NCBI GenBank assembly: GCA_029060585.1
Contig: JAIDTS010000243.1
Location: 1 to 9,497, forward strand
Reading direction: 5' to 3'
From: Muribaculaceae bacterium
GTDB taxonomy: Bacteria; Bacteroidota; Bacteroidia; Bacteroidales; Muribaculaceae
Length of the DNA: 9,497 nt
The notes beneath the pieces were generated by a model, which made no database searches, was not told where the DNA came from, and saw nothing but the letters and a program-made list of their open reading frames with translations. Position numbers and translations under genes: made by a program. Of this stretch, positions 1 through 7,319 are shown in pieces (positions within the stretch are counted from its first letter, which is position 1; each line of letters begins with the position of its first letter).

Positions 1-375
1 CCTTTCTATAACGCCGCCGGCGACGGCCAGGGTGGGCTTCTCATGACTCACCTCTATGACAGCTGGAGCGTTGACAATCCCAATGCGGAATATCCGCGTC
101 CTACACTCGCATATACAAAGCATACGTATGCCAGTTCGACACTCTGGGAGAAGGATGCAAGCTACCTGCGCTGCAAATCACTCCAACTCGCATATGACTT
201 TGACATGCCCTGGATGAAGAAACTCGGAATGCGCAGCCTTCAGCTCTCATTCAGCTCCTACAACCTCTTTACCTTCTCTAAGTACAAATGGGGCGACCCG
301 GAAAACCGCGCAAGCAGCAGCCCGGACTACCCTCTGACACGTACCTATACCGTTGGTCTTAAGGTTGGATTCTAA
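1..375 (+). CDS. SusC/RagA-family TonB-dependent outer-membrane transporter, C-terminal fragment (5' end outside window)
   Basis: This reading frame is open from the first base and ends at TAA 373-375, so only the last 124 residues are present. An internal ATG at 43 is not the real start, because coding sequence of the same character continues upstream of it. The fragment matches the last beta-strands of a SusC barrel. It has the conserved segment STLWEKDASYLRCKSL (residues about 46-61), whose counterpart in the complete SusC downstream is STFWQRDRSYLKLRNI (864-879). This is followed by alternating strands around SLQLSFSSYNLFTFSKY, and the chain ends in phenylalanine, as outer-membrane barrels typically do for BAM recognition. 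Family knowledge: SusC proteins import glycan or peptide fragments through the outer membrane with a SusD lid, driven by TonB-ExbBD. The SusD gene 30 bases downstream is the expected partner. The substrate cannot be told from this part. Confidence 0.93.
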   Translation, partial: PFYNAAGDGQGGLLMTHLYDSWSVDNPNAEYPRPTLAYTKHTYASSTLWEKDASYLRCKSLQLAYDFDMPWMKKLGMRSLQLSFSSYNLFTFSKYKWGDPENRASSSPDYPLTRTYTVGLKVGF

Positions 376-405
376 CCGAAACATCGAAAAAAGAAACACG
401 AAATC

Positions 406-2523
406 ATGAAGAAAGCATTTCACAGCATATTCGCAGCGATACTGGCTGGAATGGTAGCTACCGGATGTACCGACGAGGTACAGGTCGGCAACGCCTTCCT
501 TGACAAGGCTCCCGGCGGAACGACCAACCTTGACAGTATCTTCGCTAACCCTGACTACGTAAATCAGCTGCTGACATTTATCTACAACAGACAGTATTAC
601 GGTCTCCCCTACAACAATACGGAGAAGAATCAGGCCGCAAGTCCCTACAACGGCAAGCTCGACGCCCTTACCGACCTCTACCAGATGCATTGGTCAAGCT
701 GTAAGGTTTGGTCTTCATATTATACAGCGACCTTCTCTGCTAAGGAAGATCCGCTTATCTCTTACTCCAACGACTATGTTTGGCAGACCGTCCATCTCGT
801 GTCTGTCATGAAGGAAAATATCGACCGCTGCCCAGGTCTTGACGAAAAGCAAAAACGCTATATTTTAGCACAGGCCAAAGCCCTTCAGGCATTCGGCTAC
901 TCTTTGCTTCTCCCCCACTATGGCGGTCTTCCTATCATCGACCATACCATCAGCGATGCAAACGAGATCGTGAGCGATGAATATGGCGAGCGCCGCATCG
1001 GCGAGCGCTGCACTTTCGAGCAGACCGTAGACGCCATCGTCAAATGGTGTGATGAAGCTAAGGACGACCTTTACTGGGCCTATAACGGCAACGACGCAGA
1101 ATCAAGCTCCCGCCAGACAGGTCGCTGGACAAAGGCCGGCGTGATGGCACTGAAAGCTCAGGTGCTCTGGCTCGCAGCCTCGCCGCTTTACAACAGCAAC
1201 GAATCCTACTACGGAGGAGAGTCCGAGGCTGAACAGAAAAACCTCGTATGGTATGGCAACTTCGACCAGAGCCGCTGGCAGCGCGCACTCCAGGCTTTCG
1301 AGGAATTCTGGGCAGAGAACCAGAAAAATGGCAACTACTATCACCTCTATGAAGCCACTACGAAGAATCTCGACGGCTACCGCCTTGCATACCGCCGCGG
1401 CTATATGTTCGACGACTCTCCCGAAAACATCCACTGGACTAAGGTGGCGAGCATCTATGGCTCACAGGGTGCATACAGCTGGCTGAACTGGAATACTTGG
1501 TCGGTTAACCGTTCGAACAACCACCCGACACTCGAATATGTCGAGATGTTCCCGTGGAGCGACGGAAAACCGTTCGACCACGATACAGACTTCAAGTATA
1601 AGGAAAGCTATACCGCTGAAAAGGACGGATCAAACTGGGATGTCTATACCTGCCTCTCAGGTTCCTACGACCGCCTCTTCTACACATACAAGGAAATCCG
1701 CGGCGGTTTCTCGAAGACCTATTCCCGCGACCCTCGCCTGTATGAGAACGCTACAGTATCCGGAACACTCCAGAACCTCGCGCTCCAGTCTGCCGACGGT
1801 AAGGCCGCGGGCAACGTGATGGAGCTCTGGGTAGGAGGTCAGAACGCAGGTCAGTGCGTGAAACATCCTACAGACAATACCCTCGTGGAGTCTCTTACCT
1901 CATATTGCCCTACAGGTTTCGCAGCATACAAGTATGTGCTCAACCAAGTGGAATGGCACCGCGACCCGAACATGCACTGGAATGTCCTTACCATTCCCGA
2001 CATGATCCTCATGTATGCTGAGTGTCTCGCCGAATGCGGACGTAACGAAGAGGCTATCGCACAGGTCGACCTTATACGCAGCCGCGTGGGCATGAAGAGC
2101 CTCGCTTCAAGCTACAACAACAGCAAGAACCTTAAGACAGACAAGAACAACCTCATTGAAGAAATCCTACGCGAACGCGCATGTGAGCTCGGTATGACAA
2201 ACGCACGCTATATCGACATGATCCGCCGCAAACGTAGCGACTGGATGGTCAAGCCGCTCCACGGCATGGCTACTTACCGTATGATCAAGAACGCTCAGAA
2301 CCAGTGGGTACGCCGAAACGCACCATGGTTTGGCGACGACAAGGACGGAGGTATGGCCGAACCTGCCCGCTTCGAATATGAGTTCTTCGAGCTCCAGCAG
2401 GGCAAGCGAGTGCTCTGGGGTCAGGATCCCAACTCACTCGAGGTAAAGAAATGGTTTATGATGCCTTTCCCGCAGGATGAGATCAATAAGAATTATGGCC
2501 TTATCCAGAACCCGGGCTGGTAA
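406..2523 (+). CDS. SusD/RagB-family nutrient-binding outer-membrane lipoprotein, long form (705 aa)
   Basis: This is a surface-exposed lid and binding lipoprotein, expected to cap the SusC barrel encoded just upstream. The start at 406 gives a clean lipoprotein signal: a KK n-region, a hydrophobic stretch, and a lipobox ending ATGC with Cys21. Asp23 and Glu24 follow the Cys, as in Bacteroidota surface-export signals. SusD hallmarks appear in order: an N-terminal helical region with LLLPHYGGLP (167-176), the TPR-like helix ALKAQVLWLAASPLYN (248-263), SRDPRLYENA in the middle, IPDMILMYAECLAECG, and ILRERACELGMTNARYIDMI (587-606), which matches the usual ER-x-EL...R..D block. The C-terminus reads PFPQDEINKNYGLIQNPGW, the classic SusD ending. 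At 705 residues it is clearly longer than most relatives (about 500-600). The extra length seems spread through the middle, roughly residues 265-520, which is rich in Trp and Tyr. The ligand is unknown; family assignment is secure. Confidence 0.95.
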   Translation: MKKAFHSIFAAILAGMVATGCTDEVQVGNAFLDKAPGGTTNLDSIFANPDYVNQLLTFIYNRQYYGLPYNNTEKNQAASPYNGKLDALTDLYQMHWSSCKVWSSYYTATFSAKEDPLISYSNDYVWQTVHLVSVMKENIDRCPGLDEKQKRYILAQAKALQAFGYSLLLPHYGGLPIIDHTISDANEIVSDEYGERRIGERCTFEQTVDAIVKWCDEAKDDLYWAYNGNDAESSSRQTGRWTKAGVMALKAQVLWLAASPLYNSNESYYGGESEAEQKNLVWYGNFDQSRWQRALQAFEEFWAENQKNGNYYHLYEATTKNLDGYRLAYRRGYMFDDSPENIHWTKVASIYGSQGAYSWLNWNTWSVNRSNNHPTLEYVEMFPWSDGKPFDHDTDFKYKESYTAEKDGSNWDVYTCLSGSYDRLFYTYKEIRGGFSKTYSRDPRLYENATVSGTLQNLALQSADGKAAGNVMELWVGGQNAGQCVKHPTDNTLVESLTSYCPTGFAAYKYVLNQVEWHRDPNMHWNVLTIPDMILMYAECLAECGRNEEAIAQVDLIRSRVGMKSLASSYNNSKNLKTDKNNLIEEILRERACELGMTNARYIDMIRRKRSDWMVKPLHGMATYRMIKNAQNQWVRRNAPWFGDDKDGGMAEPARFEYEFFELQQGKRVLWGQDPNSLEVKKWFMMPFPQDEINKNYGLIQNPGW

Positions 2524-2545
2524 TCTGAAATTCATCTGCAGGTTT

Positions 2546-2556
2546 TTAACTAACAT
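2546..2556 (+). promoter_or_regulatory. Leader motif TTAACTAACAT upstream of the complete susC (copy 1)
   Basis: The 59-base gap 2524-2582 between the first susD and the complete susC holds no recognisable hairpin or Bacteroidota promoter (TTTG / TAnnTTTG). It carries TTTTTAACTAACAT, ending 26 bases before the ATG, and the ATG itself is preceded by another CTAAC. The same 11 bases occur before the gene at 7320. A/T-rich leaders of this sort replace Shine-Dalgarno sites in Bacteroidota. A role in translation initiation is inferred, not shown. Confidence 0.3.
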
Positions 2557-2582
2557 CTCAAACGAGACATAAAGAGACTAAC

Positions 2583-5420
2583 ATGAAATCAAGATATATA
2601 TTTCTAATGTCGCTTGCCGCCGGAATCTCAATGCCGGTCTTCGCTCAGGAAGAAGCTGACACCGTCGCCAAGACCTGGCTCGACCAGGAATACAGCATCG
2701 GCGTCGACCTCGGCATCACCAGGGAGAACTCTACGGCTTCCGTAAGTGTGATCAGAAACGACGCAGTCAACGAGCGCAGTGCTAAAAACATCGGCAACTC
2801 GTTGATCGGTCACGGCAAGGGCCTCATCACAATTCAGGGTACAGGCACATACTATGCCCAGAATCCCACTTTCTACGTTCGTGGACTCCAAAGCCTTTCA
2901 GGCAGCACTCCCCTGATCCTCGTAGATGGAATCGAACGTGACATCACGCTTATCGATCCTGAGGAGGTTCTCGAGGTGCAGATCCTCAAAGATGCTGCTG
3001 CAACCGCTCTTTACGGCTACAAGGGAGCCGATGGTGTGATCAACGTCATCACAAAGCGTGGAGAATACAATTCACGCACTATCCGCGTCAATTACGAACA
3101 TGTCTTCTCAAATCTGACCAACCGTCCGAAATTCGTAGATGGTGCCACTTACGCTAAAGCGATGAACGAGGCACTCTACAACGAAGGCCAGGGTCAGTTT
3201 GCCAAATACAGCCAGCAGGAGATCGACGCTTTCGCCAGCGGACAGTATCCGATGCTCTATCCCAACGTCAACTGGGGAGCTGAAACCTACCGCAACCATG
3301 CAAACGGCGACCGTGCTTCCATTGAGTTTTCCGGAGGTGGAGAGAAATTCCGCTATTTCTCGATGGTAAACTTCCTTTACAGCGACGGCTTCATCAAGAA
3401 ACCGAACCAGAACTCAGGCTACTCAACTCAGGACAAATACGTGAGAGGAAACGTACGCATCAACCTTGATGTTGACCTCTTCAAGTATACTCAGCTGAAG
3501 AGTAATATTTTCACCTCCCTCGGCGAGATGCAGACTCCGGGATTGCAAGCCAACCTCTGGGGTATGATCTACAGCACTCCGGCTGTAGCTTTCCCCATCC
3601 GTAACGACAATGGGGTATGGGGCGGCAACACGACATGGAGCGGCGACAACAACCCCGTGGCACAGTCTACCGATGCGGCATATACCAAAATCTTCGACCG
3701 TTCACTCTTCTTCAACGCTGAAGTCGAGCAGGATCTCTGCATGGTGACTCCGGGCTTCAAATTCAATATCGGAGCCAGCTACGATATCCTTTCAAACATC
3801 GTGGAAGATCACTCGAAGAAATATAACTACGGTATGAACAACGTGACCTCCTGGGTCAATGGAACTCCGGAGTATTCCTACTGGGAAATCGACGACCAGG
3901 CCACCGAAATGGGAACGGGATCAAGCATGACTTCATTCCAGCGCCGTCTGAACGCCTGGGCTGGGTTTGACTATGACCGTGTGTTCGGCGACCACCACGT
4001 AATGGGTCAGCTCAAATACTACTATGACTTCGAGAGCCCGATGGGCGTCAACACCAACATCTACCGACACAATGTCTCACTCTGGGGTCAGTATACGTAT
4101 GCTAACCGCTACTCCCTCGGCGTCGTTCTCGCTGAGATGGGATCTTCCCGACTCGCACCAGGCACCAAATGGAGCTTCTCCCCGACAGTCTCTCTCGGTG
4201 CTGTCCTCCTCAACAACCGCGAGAAAGCCGTAGACTTCCTCAAGATCCGCGGATCCTGGGGCATCCAGAACCTCGACCGTCTTCCTGGCGACAATGTATG
4301 GAACTACTACCAGCAGGCTTATCAGGTCAGCGGCGTAAGCTACCCTTGGAGCGATAAGTATGACGGCGGCTCGACATGGGGCGAGACAACCCTCCTCCAG
4401 ACTCCCACCATCAACCCGACACATGAGAAGGTAGCAAAGTATGACGTCGGTATCAATGCAAGCTTCCTCGGATGCATCAACCTTACCGCCGACTATTTCT
4501 ACAACCGCCACTACGACATCTTCGTAGACGGTTCCGGAGCATACTCAAGCCTCATCGGCTTCTCTGCTCCTTTCAAGAACCAGGGTAAGGTAGACAACCG
4601 TGGTGTAGACATCGAGCTCGACTTCTCGAAAAACTTCGGCGATTGGAACGTGATGGCAGGGGGCTCATTCCTCTTCTCCAAGAGCAAGATCATCGACATG
4701 GCAGAGGAACCGAAAGCCTACGACAACCTTAAGAATACGGGCAATCCACTCAGCTCTACATATGGCCTTATCGCCGAGGGTCTCTTCACCTCTCAGGCAG
4801 AGATCGACAGCTGGCCTACACAGACATTCTCGACCGTGAGAGTCGGCGACATCAAATACCGTGACGTGAACGGCGACGGAGTGATCGATAGCAACGACGT
4901 GACAAAGATTGGCAACAACGCAATCTGTCCGGAGATATTCTACACGTTCAACCTCGGTGCCGAATACAAAGGTATCGGTCTTGTGGCACACTTCCAGGGC
5001 GTAGGCAATTGGGGCTGTAACCTCAACTCTCAGGGCTACTACTGGGGCCTCATCAACAACAGCTCACTCGCACAGGAAGTCTATGACAACCGCTGGAGCG
5101 AAGATAATAATGTAGCAGACGCTCTCTTCCCGCGACTCAGCTCCACAAGCAACGCCAACAACTATCAGCCCAGCACGTTCTGGCAGCGCGACCGCTCCTA
5201 CCTGAAGCTCCGCAACATCGAGCTCTACTACAACTTCAACAAGGCTCTTCTTGCCAAGACAGGATTCATCCGCGACGCAAGGATATTCGTGCGTGGAGTT
5301 GACCTCTGCAATATCGCCACAGGCGGAGACAAGAAGCTTGAGAACCTTGATCCGGAGGCTACCGGAATCGTTGCACCCCTCAGCCGCCAGATCGCTGTAG
5401 GCGTGAAACTCACATTCTAA
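2583..5420 (+). CDS. SusC/RagA-family TonB-dependent outer-membrane transporter (945 aa, no N-terminal carboxypeptidase-like domain)
   Basis: This is a complete TonB-dependent importer. The signal peptide spans residues 1-21, with likely cleavage at VFA|Q. Only about 25-30 residues follow before the plug, so the carboxypeptidase-regulatory-like domain found at the start of many SusC proteins is absent. A TonB-box-like segment, YSIGVDLG, lies at 37-44 where relatives carry a Val-rich box. The plug follows, with FYVRGLQSL around Arg100-Gly101, PLILVDGIERD (110-120) and VQILKDAAATALYGYKGADG (132-151), ending in INVITKRG (153-160); these are strong SusC signatures. The remainder is an aromatic-rich barrel. 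A DxNxDGxIDxxD loop (D761-D772) resembles a calcium-binding EF-hand or dockerin loop and is common at this place in SusC. The conserved STFWQRDRSYLKLRN (864-878) and terminal LTF complete the barrel. A 59-base gap separates it from the preceding SusD, and its own SusD partner follows after 28 bases. The substrate is unknown. Confidence 0.96.
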   Translation: MKSRYIFLMSLAAGISMPVFAQEEADTVAKTWLDQEYSIGVDLGITRENSTASVSVIRNDAVNERSAKNIGNSLIGHGKGLITIQGTGTYYAQNPTFYVRGLQSLSGSTPLILVDGIERDITLIDPEEVLEVQILKDAAATALYGYKGADGVINVITKRGEYNSRTIRVNYEHVFSNLTNRPKFVDGATYAKAMNEALYNEGQGQFAKYSQQEIDAFASGQYPMLYPNVNWGAETYRNHANGDRASIEFSGGGEKFRYFSMVNFLYSDGFIKKPNQNSGYSTQDKYVRGNVRINLDVDLFKYTQLKSNIFTSLGEMQTPGLQANLWGMIYSTPAVAFPIRNDNGVWGGNTTWSGDNNPVAQSTDAAYTKIFDRSLFFNAEVEQDLCMVTPGFKFNIGASYDILSNIVEDHSKKYNYGMNNVTSWVNGTPEYSYWEIDDQATEMGTGSSMTSFQRRLNAWAGFDYDRVFGDHHVMGQLKYYYDFESPMGVNTNIYRHNVSLWGQYTYANRYSLGVVLAEMGSSRLAPGTKWSFSPTVSLGAVLLNNREKAVDFLKIRGSWGIQNLDRLPGDNVWNYYQQAYQVSGVSYPWSDKYDGGSTWGETTLLQTPTINPTHEKVAKYDVGINASFLGCINLTADYFYNRHYDIFVDGSGAYSSLIGFSAPFKNQGKVDNRGVDIELDFSKNFGDWNVMAGGSFLFSKSKIIDMAEEPKAYDNLKNTGNPLSSTYGLIAEGLFTSQAEIDSWPTQTFSTVRVGDIKYRDVNGDGVIDSNDVTKIGNNAICPEIFYTFNLGAEYKGIGLVAHFQGVGNWGCNLNSQGYYWGLINNSSLAQEVYDNRWSEDNNVADALFPRLSSTSNANNYQPSTFWQRDRSYLKLRNIELYYNFNKALLAKTGFIRDARIFVRGVDLCNIATGGDKKLENLDPEATGIVAPLSRQIAVGVKLTF

Positions 5421-5448
5421 CCCATCATCCTCTAAAACTAAAGATTAA

Positions 5449-7182
5449 ATGAAACTTAAGCATATAATCGGCGGAATGGCGATGATCTCGCTCGGTCTTA
5501 CGGCCTGCTCCGATCAGATGGACTATAAAGAGTACAAGATCGACGGCGAGGACTACATCATGCGCGACTTCGACAAGGTAGGCAAGATCACAACGCACAT
5601 CTACCGCGACCTCGACTACGACCATGGCCAGAATTATGGCGGTGCGATGCTCGCATCCGCTACAGACGAGGCTGTATACAGCCATGCCGGCAATCAGATA
5701 GAGTCCTACTTCAATGGATCATGGAGTGCTTCCAACTCCAACGGAAGCCTTTGGGCCACCTGTCTTGACGCCATAGCTTATAGCAATCTCTATCTCGACA
5801 GATACTGCGAGTTGGAATTTCCGGAGCATAAGCTGGAGAAAGATTATAAGGACCAGATGATCAAGTATAAGAATTATCAGTGGGAAGTTCGCTTCATGCG
5901 CGCCTACTTCCACTTCCTTCTTCTCCGCCAGTATGGCGACGTGCCTTTGATGACAGCCAACTACGATGCCGAAGAGGCCAACAACCAGCCTCGCGCGGCC
6001 GCAGATGATGTCTTCGCTTTCATCGACGAGGAGTGCGAGGCAATCAAGGATTCGATCATAGCCAACTATTCCGGAGCATACAACTCGATAGAAAACGAAT
6101 CTGCTCGCGTCAACAATCTCGGCGTTCTCGCCCTTCGCGCTCGCGCCGCCCTCTACCATGCCTCTCCCCTCTTCACCCAGGGAAAGAGCGATGTTGAGAA
6201 GAAGGAACTCTGGCGTCAGGCAGCCCTTCGCAATAAGGAATGCATCGATGAGTGCAAGAAGCGCGGAATGACCCTCGCAAAGGAATATTCCAGCCTATTC
6301 GGAGTAGACAACTGGCAGAACAAGGAGGCTATAAAGGAAATCATTTTCGCCCGCCGAGTCGCAGACGACCGCGCTATGGAGACCCGCAACTTCCCTATCG
6401 GCATGAGCGGTGCCGGTGGCGGCAACTGTCCTACTGAAAACCTCGTTTCAGCTTATGAAATGACAAATGGCCTTTCCATTACGGATGCAGCCTCAGGTTA
6501 TGATCCTCAGAATCCATATGCCAACCGCGACGCGCGTCTTGCAGCTACGGTAGCTGTGAACGGTGAGAAATGGCCTGTCAATCTCGATACAGATGCACTC
6601 GAAATCTGGTATGGCGGCTCCAATTCCCGTTCTGTACAGTATGGAACACCTACCGGCTACTATCTGAAGAAGTATGTCAACGGCGACCAGAAGATTTCCG
6701 GTTCGGGCGTCACCACTTCCAAACACACCTGGGTACTCTTCCGTCTCGGCCAGGTATATCTCGACTACGCGGAAGCCATGCTCAACTATTGCGGCAATGG
6801 CTACGATACTCCTGATGAGTTTACCCTCTCAGCTGCAGATGCAATCAACCTCGTCCGCACACGTGCAGGACAGCCTGAACTCCCCACCGGACTCGGCTTC
6901 TCCGATTTCGAGAAGAGATATGAGAACGAACGTTTCGTAGAGCTCGCTTTCGAAGGCCATCGTATGTATGACGTCCGCCGCTGGATGAAAGCTCCTCAGT
7001 ATTTCACCGACATCAAGGTGATGGAAATCACCAAGAGCGGAGATGAGCTCACCTTCACGCCGGTTGCAAACCCGAGCTACATTACCAAGCGCACCTGGGG
7101 CGGCGACCATCAGTATTTCTGGCCTATCCCTCAGAGCGAGGTCTTGAAGTCGGGCGCACTTACCCAGAACCCCGGCTGGTAA
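5449..7182 (+). CDS. SusD/RagB-family nutrient-binding outer-membrane lipoprotein (577 aa)
   Basis: This is the surface lid lipoprotein paired with the SusC gene ending 28 bases upstream. The ATG at 5449 gives a lipoprotein signal with lipobox LTAC and Cys20, followed by Ser21-Asp22, consistent with export to the cell surface in Bacteroidota. The helical SusD scaffold shows as FHFLLLRQYGDVPLM (154-168) and LALRARAALYHASPLF (227-242). PTENLVSAYEMTNG, in the middle, and the NRDARLAATV block are typical of this subfamily. YENERFVELAFEGHRMYDVRRW (491-512) is a near-textbook SusD motif. The chain ends PIPQSEVLKSGALTQNPGW. Length is normal for the family. Similarity to the 705-residue SusD upstream is limited to shared family motifs by eye, so the two pairs probably bind different ligands or different parts of one ligand (inference). 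The gene is followed by two hairpins. Confidence 0.96.
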   Translation: MKLKHIIGGMAMISLGLTACSDQMDYKEYKIDGEDYIMRDFDKVGKITTHIYRDLDYDHGQNYGGAMLASATDEAVYSHAGNQIESYFNGSWSASNSNGSLWATCLDAIAYSNLYLDRYCELEFPEHKLEKDYKDQMIKYKNYQWEVRFMRAYFHFLLLRQYGDVPLMTANYDAEEANNQPRAAADDVFAFIDEECEAIKDSIIANYSGAYNSIENESARVNNLGVLALRARAALYHASPLFTQGKSDVEKKELWRQAALRNKECIDECKKRGMTLAKEYSSLFGVDNWQNKEAIKEIIFARRVADDRAMETRNFPIGMSGAGGGNCPTENLVSAYEMTNGLSITDAASGYDPQNPYANRDARLAATVAVNGEKWPVNLDTDALEIWYGGSNSRSVQYGTPTGYYLKKYVNGDQKISGSGVTTSKHTWVLFRLGQVYLDYAEAMLNYCGNGYDTPDEFTLSAADAINLVRTRAGQPELPTGLGFSDFEKRYENERFVELAFEGHRMYDVRRWMKAPQYFTDIKVMEITKSGDELTFTPVANPSYITKRTWGGDHQYFWPIPQSEVLKSGALTQNPGW

Positions 7183-7198
7183 AACCGACAAACTTTAG

Positions 7199-7219
7199 TG
7201 ACGCACGGCTCGTACGTCA
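7199..7219 (+). other. Imperfect hairpin just downstream of the second susD gene
   Basis: TGACGCACG and CGTACGTCA form a 9-base-pair stem with one A-C mismatch and a GCT loop. It begins 17 bases after the stop codon of the 577-residue SusD. No T-run follows on the + strand, so it is not a classical intrinsic terminator. It could protect the 3' end of the transporter mRNA or act together with the stronger hairpin 18 bases further on. Confidence 0.4.
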
Positions 7220-7236
7220 GAAGAAAACTCATAATG

Positions 7237-7266
7237 ACCTGCAGAGGCTTGAACCCCTCTGCAGGT
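7237..7266 (+). terminator. Strong GC-rich hairpin between susD and the secreted-protein gene (possible terminator or mRNA processing/stability element)
   Basis: ACCTGCAGAGG (7237-7247) and CCTCTGCAGGT (7256-7266) are a perfect 11-base-pair inverted repeat around an 8-base loop. The hairpin lies 54 bases after the susD stop and 53 bases before the next ATG. The sequence immediately after it is A-rich (CCAGAAAAAAG); a T-rich stretch starts only about 22 bases later (ATTTTTCATTATTTTATT). It therefore lacks the adjacent U-tract of a standard intrinsic terminator. Partial termination or 3'-end stabilisation that reduces expression of the downstream gene relative to the transporters is plausible. 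Confidence 0.5.
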
Positions 7267-7303
7267 ACCAGAAAAAAGTTAACCCAAATTTTTCATTATT
7301 TTA

Positions 7304-7314
7304 TTAACTAACAT
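7304..7314 (+). promoter_or_regulatory. Leader motif TTAACTAACAT upstream of the secreted-protein gene (copy 2)
   Basis: The exact 11-base match to the motif at 2546-2556 here ends only 5 bases before the ATG at 7320, inside an A/T-rich leader (7282-7319). No Shine-Dalgarno sequence is present, and I found no TTTG / TAnnTTTG promoter pair in the 137-base gap 7183-7319. A degenerate -7 element within TTCATTATTTTATTAA cannot be excluded. Most likely this is a translation-initiation leader. Confidence 0.3.
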
Positions 7315-7319
7315 TTTCT

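Noticed and set aside
43..375. A short stand-alone gene starting at the ATG at 43
   Set aside because: The frame is open to base 1 with barrel-like sequence upstream, so this ATG is an internal methionine of a truncated SusC.
247..690. Minus-strand open frame of 147 codons across the susC-susD junction
   Set aside because: It lies antisense to two well-supported genes, and its Val-, Leu- and Cys-rich composition is typical of an antisense shadow. No domain is recognisable.
984..1010. Short direct repeat GGCGAGCGC in the first susD gene
   Set aside because: It occurs twice within coding sequence (encoding GER and neighbouring residues) and is explained by codon choice. No array or mobile-element structure surrounds it.
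4077..4511. Minus-strand open frame of 144 codons inside the complete susC gene
   Set aside because: It lies entirely inside a strong SusC coding sequence. The lack of stops follows from the codon usage of the + strand gene.
5719..6159. Minus-strand open frame of 146 codons inside the second susD gene
   Set aside because: It is antisense to conserved SusD motifs and has no signal or domain of its own.
7183..7319. A consensus Bacteroidota promoter for the last gene
   Set aside because: I found no TTTG followed at the right distance by TAnnTTTG. A/T-rich matches near 7291-7307 are too degenerate and too close to the ATG to claim.
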